Assembly: GCA_964521285.1 (NCBI GenBank)
Contig: CAZFQS010000008.1
Span: forward strand, 1-64,000
Source of the DNA: G020354785 sp964521285
Lineage (GTDB): Bacteria; Bacteroidota; Bacteroidia; Bacteroidales; UBA10428
DNA: 64,000 nucleotides
Direction of reading: 5' to 3'
Position numbers and translations under genes: made by a program. Under the pieces are notes generated by a model, which searched no databases, was not told where the DNA came from, and saw only the letters and a list, made by a program, of their open reading frames with translations. Shown here piece after piece: positions 26,115 through 34,272 of this stretch (within the stretch, counting starts at the first letter, position 1; every line of letters starts with the position of its first letter).

Positions 26115-29093
26115 ATGAATAATATATCATACTGCCCGTGTTTTTACCATATTAAAACCTTAAATAATTCAGCTGTAAAAAGGTTACTGACTGTTTTTAT
26201 ATGTTTTATATTGACCGGTTTATTGCCTTTAAAAGCACAATTAAAAAATACTGAAAGTGATATTTCCTTAGTACCTGCAGTGCGTGAGCGCTTACTTATG
26301 GATTTCGGATGGCGTTTCGCCCTTGGTCACGCATGGGATACAGATAAGGATTTTAACCACGGTGCCAGTTATTTCTCTTTTTATACAAAAACAGGGTATG
26401 GTGATGGTTCTGCTGCTGCAGATTTTGACGACCGGGGCTGGCGAATACTTGATTTACCACACGACTGGGCTGTGGAACTGCCATTTGACAGCACAGGCGG
26501 ACACAGTCATGGTTATAAAGCTATTGGACGCAACTTTGCCGGGAACAGTATAGGATGGTACAGGAAATCGTTTTTTATTCCTGAATCGGACCTGGGAAGG
26601 CGCATCAGTATTCAGTTTGATGGGGTGCACCGCAATTCCAGGGTTTTTGTCAACGGATTTTATCTTGGAGAGGAACACAGCGGATATTATCCGTTTGAAT
26701 ATGATATAACTGACTATCTGAACTATGGTGAAGATAATGTGGTGGCTGTCCGTGCAGATGCTACCATGGAAGAAGGATGGTTCTATGAAGGAGCCGGCAT
26801 CTACCGTCATGTCTGGCTTCTGAAAACCGGTCCGCTTCACGTGGCCAGGTACGGTACCTTTGTTACTTCTGAAATAAAAGGAGACAGCGCCCTTGTTAGT
26901 GCACGGACAACAATAGTTAATGAAGGTACGGTCACTGCTACTTTCAGTTTAGGGCAGTCAGTTTATGATTCCGATGGAAAGCAACTTGATAATAAGATTA
27001 TTGATAATCTTAGCCTGTCTCCTCTCGAGGAAAAGGAATACATAATAGTATTCTCAATCTCCAATCCCAGGCTATGGTCTGTCGAAACACCTTACCTTCA
27101 CAAACTTGTTACCAGTGTTTTTATAAATGGGAATGTAGCTGACAGTTACGAAACAACTTTTGGAATACGGACAATTCGTTTTGATCCCAATGAAGGATTT
27201 TTTCTTAACGGCAAACACGTTAAGCTTAAAGGTACTAATAATCACCAGGATCATGCAGGTGTCGGAACAGCCATACCTGATGCACTGCAGGAATACCGTA
27301 TTGCCCGGCTAAAAGAAATGGGCTCCAATGCCTACAGGTGCTCACACAACCCTCCCACTCCCGAGCTTCTGGATGCATGCGACCGGCTTGGCATGCTGGT
27401 GATAGATGAAAACAGGCTTATGGGGAGTAACTGGGAGCACCTTGACAAACTGAAAACACTGATCATGCGCGACCGTAACCATCCCAGTGTAATCGTATGG
27501 TCACTGGGCAACGAGGAATGGGCAATTGAAGGAAATCCCAAAGGTGCCCGCATTGCTTCCACTATGCAGGCACTGGCAAAAAGTCTGGATACAACACGTG
27601 CAATCAATGTTGCCAGCAGCGGAGGATGGGGACATGGTGTTTCCACGGTTATTGATGTTATGGGCTTTAATTACATTTTTAACGGAGATATTGACAGGCA
27701 CCATGCGGAGTTTCATGAACAGCCCTGTATCGGGACCGAAGAATCCACATCCCTCTCAACAAGGGGCGTCTATTACGACAACAGGACCCAGGCTCATATA
27801 TCACAGTCCGATCGCGGCCCTTCTGGCAGGGGTATAGAAAAAGGATTTAAGTTCTATGCAGAACGGAACTGGCTATCCGGACTTTTCTTCTGGACAGGTT
27901 TTGATTACAGGGGTGAACCCAATCCCTTCGGATGGCCACAGGCAGGTTCACAATTCGGTATCATAGATCAATGTGGTTTTCATAAGGATATCTTCTATTA
28001 CCTGAAAGCATGGTGGACAGATGAACCTGTGCTGCAACTTCTTCCCCACTGGAACTGGCAGAATAAGGGTGAACATGAAATCAGCGTCTGGGCCTACAGT
28101 AACTGTGAAGAAGTAGAGCTTTTCCTCAATAATAAAAGCATGGGTCGCAAAATCATACCTGAATTCGGTCATCTGGAATGGACAGTAAACTATGAACCCG
28201 GATTATTGATGGCACATGGATATAAGGACGGAAAGCAAATAATAACTGAACAGGTAGAAACTACCGGTGAAGCATCGGTTGTAAAGCTTAAAACGGACCG
28301 CAGAACAATAAAGGCTGATGGAGAGGATGTGTCAGTTATCACGGTGCAGGTAACCGATAAGGAAGGCAGGTCTGTTCCTGATACGGGGAATGAAATAATA
28401 TTCATGCTTGAGGGGCCGGGTAAAATCATCGGAGTGGGTAATGGTAATCCATCTTCACATGAACCTGACAGGTACATTGACAAAGTGGAGAGAATACAAA
28501 TCGGAAACCTCAAAAAATCAGCTGTGGAAAGTATCACAAGCAGGAAAGAGGTAACGTTTGAGTATGACGATTCGAACTGGCCCGATGCATTTGAAACCGA
28601 AGGTTTCGAAAGTCGTATTTCACAGGATACTACAAAAATAATTGCATTCAGGGGATTGTTTGACCTGTACGAAATTAAGGAAGATGCGAAGATTACCTTA
28701 TTTGCAAAAAGCCTGTGCCAGGAGCAGTCTGTTTATATAAACGGTCATCTTATAGCAGATAATGTTTTGCGGGAACAGCAGGGTCAAGCATATATACTGG
28801 ACCACTCCATCCTCAGGAATGGTAAAAACGTTTATGCGGTAATCGGACCTCCGCTGGTAAAGAGAAACCAGTGGGAATACGTGAATACTGACCCGGGAAT
28901 TATCCAGGTTATCACTCCTTCTGAACCCTGGAAAAGAAAATTATTCAACGGACTTGCCCAGGTCATTGTTCAGTCAGAAAAGAAACCAGGTGAAATAATA
29001 CTCACAGCGAAGTCTCCCGGACTTGAAAGTGCAGTTGTGAAAATACATTCAGAATCTGTTCCGCTACGCCCGGCATTACCTGCTGTAGATTAA
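26115..29093 (+). CDS. GH2 beta-galactosidase-like enzyme
   Basis: This 992-residue exported glycosidase has a signal-like segment (~21-42), a sugar-binding jelly roll (MDFGWRFALGHAWDTD ... LDLPHDWAVELPFD, GWYRKSFFIPESD), an Ig-like domain (~240-350) and a TIM barrel. The acid/base is Glu467 in GNEEW and the probable nucleophile is Glu542 in GTEEST. DUF4982-type and invasin-like Ig domains follow (VELFLNNKSMGRK; DRRTIKADGEDVSVITVQV). A further beta domain resembles the module in CotH paralogue 2 in style (FEYDDSNWPDAFETEGF). There is no T9SS domain, unlike its neighbours, so it is probably periplasmic. Its 3' end overlaps the convergent NHL gene by 18 bp. Confidence 0.9.
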   Translation: MNNISYCPCFYHIKTLNNSAVKRLLTVFICFILTGLLPLKAQLKNTESDISLVPAVRERLLMDFGWRFALGHAWDTDKDFNHGASYFSFYTKTGYGDGSAAADFDDRGWRILDLPHDWAVELPFDSTGGHSHGYKAIGRNFAGNSIGWYRKSFFIPESDLGRRISIQFDGVHRNSRVFVNGFYLGEEHSGYYPFEYDITDYLNYGEDNVVAVRADATMEEGWFYEGAGIYRHVWLLKTGPLHVARYGTFVTSEIKGDSALVSARTTIVNEGTVTATFSLGQSVYDSDGKQLDNKIIDNLSLSPLEEKEYIIVFSISNPRLWSVETPYLHKLVTSVFINGNVADSYETTFGIRTIRFDPNEGFFLNGKHVKLKGTNNHQDHAGVGTAIPDALQEYRIARLKEMGSNAYRCSHNPPTPELLDACDRLGMLVIDENRLMGSNWEHLDKLKTLIMRDRNHPSVIVWSLGNEEWAIEGNPKGARIASTMQALAKSLDTTRAINVASSGGWGHGVSTVIDVMGFNYIFNGDIDRHHAEFHEQPCIGTEESTSLSTRGVYYDNRTQAHISQSDRGPSGRGIEKGFKFYAERNWLSGLFFWTGFDYRGEPNPFGWPQAGSQFGIIDQCGFHKDIFYYLKAWWTDEPVLQLLPHWNWQNKGEHEISVWAYSNCEEVELFLNNKSMGRKIIPEFGHLEWTVNYEPGLLMAHGYKDGKQIITEQVETTGEASVVKLKTDRRTIKADGEDVSVITVQVTDKEGRSVPDTGNEIIFMLEGPGKIIGVGNGNPSSHEPDRYIDKVERIQIGNLKKSAVESITSRKEVTFEYDDSNWPDAFETEGFESRISQDTTKIIAFRGLFDLYEIKEDAKITLFAKSLCQEQSVYINGHLIADNVLREQQGQAYILDHSILRNGKNVYAVIGPPLVKRNQWEYVNTDPGIIQVITPSEPWKRKLFNGLAQVIVQSEKKPGEIILTAKSPGLESAVVKIHSESVPLRPALPAVD

Positions 29094-30434
29094 CTTGCCG
29101 GTTTTACTGAAATTATTTGTATGTATATGATAAAAGTATATTCCTTTCTCTAACTTTTTCCCCGCACATCCTGAACCATCCCAGTATATATCATAAATCC
29201 CCGGAGGTTGAATTTCGTCTGATAAAGTTGTAACTAATGAACCAAGGATATTATAGATATCAATTCGTACAAAAGAGGTTTTGATAATACCATATTGTAT
29301 TTTAACTGAAGATGCAAATGGATTAGGATATGCACTAATATCATAAATGTATTGTTGCTGCTTACCAGCAATTTTTGTAAAATCACTGTTACATCTTATT
29401 TTCCGGATATAACCCGCATCATTTTCAGTAATAAGGATATTACCATTATAATCAACTGATATACCTCTGGCTTCACTTATTTTATAACCTTCAGTTTGAA
29501 AATGTTCCCCGTCTCCCGAATGATTTTCATCCCCTTCTCTTCCGTTTAGAAAAAGGTGAATTATTCCCAGGGTATCTACATACCAGATCTGACTTCCTTC
29601 ATGTGTTGCCAGCAAATAAGATTGATCCTCCATAAACCAGATCCCCCTTACTCCATGGATACCTGTTTCGGTTGCATTAAAGCCATCACCACCTCCTGAG
29701 CTTAGTCCATTTCCTGCAATATTAGTCTTACTACCATCTTCATCGACCCTGTATACCCTGTTCGCTACCCTGTCGGTAACTACCAGATGCCCTGACGGAT
29801 CAACAACTATAGCTCCAAGTGAACTATATCCGGTGGAATATTCAACAAGTCCTCCGGTTGGTGTCCATTTTTTTACTTTTGTATTGCTTGGATAATATAT
29901 CAAGTCTTCACTCTGGCTGACCCATAACCCTCTGCCTATTGAAATATGGCTGGTATCTTTGAATATAGTAGTTAAATTTCCATCACTATTAACTTTTCGT
30001 ATATAATTATTGCCTAAATCAAGTATGTAAAAAGTACCATCTTCCATAACCCATATACCGTTTGGAGAACTTAGCTGGCACTCTGTTGCCTGACCATCAC
30101 CATTGTCACCAGCGACACCTGTACCGGCAACAGTTGTAATAATACCATCCGGACTTACTTTTCTGATGGCATGGGCATCCTTATCAGCTATAAATACATT
30201 ACCTGCCTTATCGGCCATAGCAAAATGAGGACGTGATAATTCAGCGTCAAGTGCACTTCCTCCTTCATATTCTGATAGCCATCCGTTTATTCCCTTGTCT
30301 GAGATATCTCCTTTTCCGGCAATTGTAGATAAAGTATCATATTTTAGGCAGAACTCTTCAAATTGGCCAACACACGTGAATTTAACCAGCAAATAGCAGG
30401 ATATATAACAAATGATTTTTTGTAAATAACTCAT
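29076..30434 (-). CDS. Secreted NHL-repeat propeller protein with T9SS domain
   Basis: This 452-residue exported protein has teneurin/NHL-type blades: NVFIADKDAHAIRKVSPDG, ITTVAGTGVAGDNGDGQATE, FYILDLGNNYIRKVNSDG, HLVVTDRVANRVYRVDEDG and ILITENDAGYIRKI. The last 90 residues form an FlgD-like T9SS sorting domain (SAYPNPFASSVKIQY ... GIYFYHI). The propeller has no visible catalytic motif; binding or scaffolding is likely. The last 18 bp overlap the 3' end of the GH2 gene on the other strand. Confidence 0.87.
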   Translation of the reverse strand: MSYLQKIICYISCYLLVKFTCVGQFEEFCLKYDTLSTIAGKGDISDKGINGWLSEYEGGSALDAELSRPHFAMADKAGNVFIADKDAHAIRKVSPDGIITTVAGTGVAGDNGDGQATECQLSSPNGIWVMEDGTFYILDLGNNYIRKVNSDGNLTTIFKDTSHISIGRGLWVSQSEDLIYYPSNTKVKKWTPTGGLVEYSTGYSSLGAIVVDPSGHLVVTDRVANRVYRVDEDGSKTNIAGNGLSSGGGDGFNATETGIHGVRGIWFMEDQSYLLATHEGSQIWYVDTLGIIHLFLNGREGDENHSGDGEHFQTEGYKISEARGISVDYNGNILITENDAGYIRKIRCNSDFTKIAGKQQQYIYDISAYPNPFASSVKIQYGIIKTSFVRIDIYNILGSLVTTLSDEIQPPGIYDIYWDGSGCAGKKLEKGIYFYHIHTNNFSKTGKLIYSR

Positions 30435-30625
30435 ATGTCAATATTTAAAATATATAATTGTATTAATATTCAGAAACCACAATAATTTGCAGATTAAATA
30501 TACAAATTTCTTTATATCATTTTGTGGCAGAATTTCTACAATATAAAATATATCACAACCTTAATTATGATGAGGAAAGTGAGCTGGAAGTTGCGTTCCG
30601 GTGAGGATAAAATGATATTATATAC

Positions 30626-31246
30626 TTACAAATTAAGTTTGCTTTTGTATTTCAGTATTTCATCGTAAAGCTGGCGGACTATTTGTTGTTCCCTCACAAG
30701 AGTGCGTTTTCTGTAATCTTCATATTCATTTCTGGCTTCAGTTAGCTCTGATTTTGTCCTTGTGGTAATAGTATTACTTCGTTTAAATAATATTACAAAA
30801 GCCAGAAGAAATACTAGTAATGCTGCAATTATAAACCACAATATACTGTTGTAAACTATTTTGTCCATTTTGATTCCGAGTAACTTCATACTGCTTTTTT
30901 CTTTCAGGGCAATATCCAGTTCATTATTTAAGGTCTGCATTACTGTAATTAAGGAATCAATCTCAGTATTTTTTACGGATAAAAGATTTTGAGTATCCCT
31001 GAGGTTTTCATGAAGAGCTTTTAAAGTATCAAGAACCTGAGATCGCAGGGTGTATAACCACCAGGATTTAACCATTTTATAATCTTCGTACTTCTCTGAT
31101 CTGTATAATACGTAGTTAAACTGATTTTCAATGCTTCCCTTTCCTATTGATGGTTTTTCCGGTGTCTCCTGTGAAAAAAGAACAATCCCGGAGGCAGAAA
31201 GCCAAATGGTTATACTGTAAGTAAGTAGTTGTAGCGTTTTTTTCAT
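30626..31246 (-). CDS. Membrane-anchored coiled-coil protein of unknown function
   Basis: This 206-residue protein is conserved in Bacteroidota. It has a signal peptide (MKKTLQLLTYSITIWLSASG), a conserved stretch SIENQFNYVLYRSEKYEDYKMVKSWWLY, a coiled coil (~70-118), one transmembrane helix (~132-154, ILWFIIAALLVFLLAFVILF) and a basic cytoplasmic tail with a second coiled coil. Homologues have been labelled tRNA (guanine-N1)-methyltransferase in databases. Nothing here supports that: there is no SPOUT or Rossmann fold and the protein is membrane-bound. Function unknown. Confidence 0.8.
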   Translation of the reverse strand: MKKTLQLLTYSITIWLSASGIVLFSQETPEKPSIGKGSIENQFNYVLYRSEKYEDYKMVKSWWLYTLRSQVLDTLKALHENLRDTQNLLSVKNTEIDSLITVMQTLNNELDIALKEKSSMKLLGIKMDKIVYNSILWFIIAALLVFLLAFVILFKRSNTITTRTKSELTEARNEYEDYRKRTLVREQQIVRQLYDEILKYKSKLNL

Positions 31247-31319
31247 TTGGTTAATATGAAGAGTGCAAATATTTTTTCTATTAAACTCAATTAAAACGTT
31301 CCAGCTTGTGAATTATTGT

Positions 31320-31369
31320 ATAGGGAAAGGGCACAGCACACTTTGAAGGGTTCTGTCCCCTCTTCAAGC
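31320..31369. repeat. GC-rich intergenic box with imperfect hairpin
   Basis: GGGCACAGCACACTTTGAAG and TTCTGTCCCCTCTTCAAG form imperfect inverted repeats. The GGGCACAG/CTGTCCCC ends match other GC-rich boxes at 54890-54976 and 62527-62538. Confidence 0.4.
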
Positions 31370-31422
31370 CCACTATATACAGGCAATATGTTAAATGCAT
31401 GTAAATTTAATTAACATTTCAT

Positions 31423-31430
31423 TATCTTTG
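31423..31430 (+). promoter_or_regulatory. Candidate -7 element for the five-repeat protein gene
   Basis: TATCTTTG matches the Bacteroidota TAnnTTTG -7 consensus, 46 nt before the ATG at 31477. No clear -33 TTTG is seen. Confidence 0.35.
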
Positions 31431-31476
31431 ATAAGTATATATTCTATATAAAAAATAACACTTAAAACATAAATCA

Positions 31477-33555
31477 ATGAAAAAAACAGGTTTAATGATC
31501 GTAATTTTTTATTTGGTGTTCATGGTGTTGAATAGCAGCAGCTTAATAGCCCAGGAAAAGATTAGCTGGCTGGCTGAATATACGGCTGAAATCGACGCTG
31601 GTTCATATACCTATGCTTACAATTATACTTCAGTTGACAACAATACATGTAAACTGAGAATAGAAGAAATAAAAACTGATAAGAAAGGCAAAACCTCTTC
31701 TGAGGCATATGTCTTTTATCTTTCTGATATTAATCCTTCATCATTGAGTTTTAAAGCTTCAGGCAAGGTTATTGATGTAAACATGGAAACGAATCTTTCG
31801 CAGAAATTTGTCACTGTTTTTGAGGAAGGTGAATTTGAGGGGTATACAAACAAAATTTCCATACAAATGAGTGAAGTGGATAAAGCCCGTTCCTTCATTG
31901 AAGCATTTAAATCAAATATAGGTACCTGTAAGACAACTGACAGGTCATGGACATCAGATGAAGAAGCCCTTGCCTGGCTCTCCGAAAATATTGGTGAGTC
32001 TGTCAGCAGTGGTACTACATATAAGCAAACATTTAGCAAAGGCGATAAGAACTACCTGGCAAAGCTTGAAACAGAAACGACTGACAGCAAAGGTAACATT
32101 CAAACAGCTATGTATACTTTTGATTTAAGTGATATCAATCCGTCAGGTGTTGAACTAAATGTTTCCGGTAAAGATCTGGCAGTTGAATTAAATGGCCGTG
32201 ATAATAAATATTATATTAAGTTGGAGGAAGATGACGGAGAATTTAGTTTTGACAGAGACGTGGAAATACATACCGATGATATTGAAATTGCCAGAAATAT
32301 AGTAAATGCAATGGTTTTTCTGGCATCTGACATACATCCTGAAAGGAAAGAATGGAAAAGCTATACTCAGGCTTTGACATATGTAAAAGATAATCTTAAA
32401 GAAGTGCCGGTAGGATCGGCTATGTATAAACAATCACTAAGTTTTGGTGAATCACCTTCGGATATTGTTGATTTTACATCTGTAAAAACCGATTCAAAAG
32501 GTGCCTCTGCTGAAGAGGTCAGTTCCTTTTATCTTAACCATCTAAATCCATCCGTCGGGCTTGAAGTATCTTCCAGCAATGCTTACCTGGATCTTGAGAT
32601 AAAGAATAAAGATAAGTATATAAGACAAAGCAGTGATGGTAAAATACTAACATATTCAAGCAGCCTGAAAACATATGTGGATGATATTGACAAGGCACGT
32701 GATCTGATTAATGCCATGGAATATGCGATAAAAAACAGTGAAAGTGGTATTAAAGAATTTGCATCCGAAGAAAAAGCTATGGAATGGCTTTCGCAGGGTC
32801 CGGGCGAAGTAACTATAGACGCAACAAATATTAAGCAGACATTGAGAATATCACCAGCTATGGAAAATAAGCTGGAACTCAATGTTATAACTACTGATGA
32901 AGGGAGTGCCGGGATAAATGAACACTTTGAAATATATCCTGAAGACCTGTCATTAGAAGATCTTAAGATTAAAGTTAGCGGGAAAAAGCTTTATGTGCCT
33001 CTGTCTACTGGTAAAATGAAATATATTAAAGTATTTAAAGAAAATGAACCTCAGAACTATACCTCGGCTACGGATGTATATTTCGAAGATGTGCAAAAAG
33101 CAAATAACTTTATAGCTGCAGTAAGCAACCTGCACGATAAATCAAAGGTACAGGACCGGCTTTTAGAAAACAAAACCGCTGCCTGGGATTATTTTGCCAG
33201 TTATCTGAAAAAACTGGAAATCAGTGGAGTGGAATATGAACAGAAAATGGAGAAAATGGACGGGGATGACTGTAAATTAAGATTTACACGTGTTGAGACC
33301 GATAGTAAAGGAGCCACAGAGTATGTGTATGAGTTTATGGCATCTGACATTAATCCTGCTATATCCGGCATAACAGTTTATGCTGATAAATTATATATAA
33401 CTCCGGTAACAAAGGATAAACAAAAGCTTATAAAAACATATAAAAACGGTGAAGTGGGGAACTTTGGCTATGACTTTGACCTTTATATTGATGATGTGCT
33501 TGTAGCAAAAAAAATGCTGGGGGCTATTTCTACCCTTTCAAATGCCTGTAAATAA
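31477..33555 (+). CDS. Secreted protein made of five ~135-residue repeats, unknown family
   Basis: This 692-residue protein has a signal peptide (MKKTGLMIVIFYLVFMVLNSSSLIAQ) and then only tandem repeats at about 30-150, 158-285, 292-418, 426-552 and 558-690. Each repeat has a start like W.SDEEALAWL, a YKQ-type strand, a TDSKG turn (67-71, 202-206, 338-342, degenerate at 472-477, 608-612), a SDINPS motif (84, 219, 355, degenerate near 490, 624), a VSGKxLxV strand, KYIK, and a DDIxKARxxINAM helix. The predicted alpha/beta fold is not one I can name. There is no sorting domain, lipobox or catalytic motif. Repeat 4 is the most degenerate. It is likely periplasmic or surface-exposed and probably binds something repetitively. 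Confidence 0.85.
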   Translation: MKKTGLMIVIFYLVFMVLNSSSLIAQEKISWLAEYTAEIDAGSYTYAYNYTSVDNNTCKLRIEEIKTDKKGKTSSEAYVFYLSDINPSSLSFKASGKVIDVNMETNLSQKFVTVFEEGEFEGYTNKISIQMSEVDKARSFIEAFKSNIGTCKTTDRSWTSDEEALAWLSENIGESVSSGTTYKQTFSKGDKNYLAKLETETTDSKGNIQTAMYTFDLSDINPSGVELNVSGKDLAVELNGRDNKYYIKLEEDDGEFSFDRDVEIHTDDIEIARNIVNAMVFLASDIHPERKEWKSYTQALTYVKDNLKEVPVGSAMYKQSLSFGESPSDIVDFTSVKTDSKGASAEEVSSFYLNHLNPSVGLEVSSSNAYLDLEIKNKDKYIRQSSDGKILTYSSSLKTYVDDIDKARDLINAMEYAIKNSESGIKEFASEEKAMEWLSQGPGEVTIDATNIKQTLRISPAMENKLELNVITTDEGSAGINEHFEIYPEDLSLEDLKIKVSGKKLYVPLSTGKMKYIKVFKENEPQNYTSATDVYFEDVQKANNFIAAVSNLHDKSKVQDRLLENKTAAWDYFASYLKKLEISGVEYEQKMEKMDGDDCKLRFTRVETDSKGATEYVYEFMASDINPAISGITVYADKLYITPVTKDKQKLIKTYKNGEVGNFGYDFDLYIDDVLVAKKMLGAISTLSNACK

Positions 33556-33635
33556 CTGAACAAAAATATTAAAAGGTTCCAAATTAACATTAAAGTCTTC
33601 TTCCGGATATATTATAAATATATTTGTTACTGGAT

Positions 33636-34202
33636 TTATTCAGGAAATATCTCAATATTCATATTCCCTTCATGAACTTCCAGGATGACCACATCTCCTG
33701 CTTTCCAGTCAAATGTATAGGTTTTCTTTTCTCCGTTGTATAACCTTTCTGACCTGTACTTCAGGGGTCCCTGCTCATTATCAGGTAATTCCTGACCGTT
33801 TCTTATCAGGTGACGTACAACCTTGGCAGGGCTCTCACTATTATTTGAAATAAGCAGTTTATGGTATACTGTTTTACCGACCTTTATTTTTAGTTTTGTG
33901 CCCCTGCTTATGGTTCCTTCAAAGGGAACTGATGCCTCCTTTATGTCCCAGCTTTCAGGTGCCGGCGGTTCAGGAATGACAGGACGCATTCTCTCATCTA
34001 CTTCAGTATAATCTTCGGGAACGATGAAGTAAGATGCCTCGGGTTTCCAGGGTTCAATATCTTTCAGCTCCATATATGTGTTTTCTGCAAAATGACTGAG
34101 AATTTTTAGAGGAAAGTTTAATTCTTCAGAATACCAGACTGTGAAGACCTTTGAATCTCCCTGATATAATTCTTTTATTTTACTTTTGGTAACTATCCGG
34201 CA
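33636..34202 (-). pseudogene. 5'-truncated secreted-protein gene (start missing)
   Basis: An ATG at 34073 would give 145 residues, but the protein-like reading continues upstream in the same frame to a TAG at 34205-34203: CRIVTKSKIKELYQGDSK, VFTVWYSEELNFPLKILSHF, then AENTYMELKDIEPWKPE. The ATG lies inside this conserved-looking stretch, and no start codon or signal peptide precedes it. The C-terminal part holds VPEDYTEVDERMRPVIPEP and a beta-sandwich-like end (GTKLKIKVGKTVYHKLLISN). I read it as the 3' part of a gene for a larger exported protein that has lost its 5' end. Translation from the internal ATG is possible but unproven. Confidence 0.6.
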
Positions 34203-34272
34203 CTAACAAGTATCCTGCATTCAGTCTGTTTATATTACAGGAAAATTCAGGCTGTTGAGGAAAAATCAATTC

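Noticed and set aside
27332..27646. Minus-strand frame of 104 codons in the GH2 gene
   Set aside because: It lies opposite the GNEEW active-site region and has no independent support.
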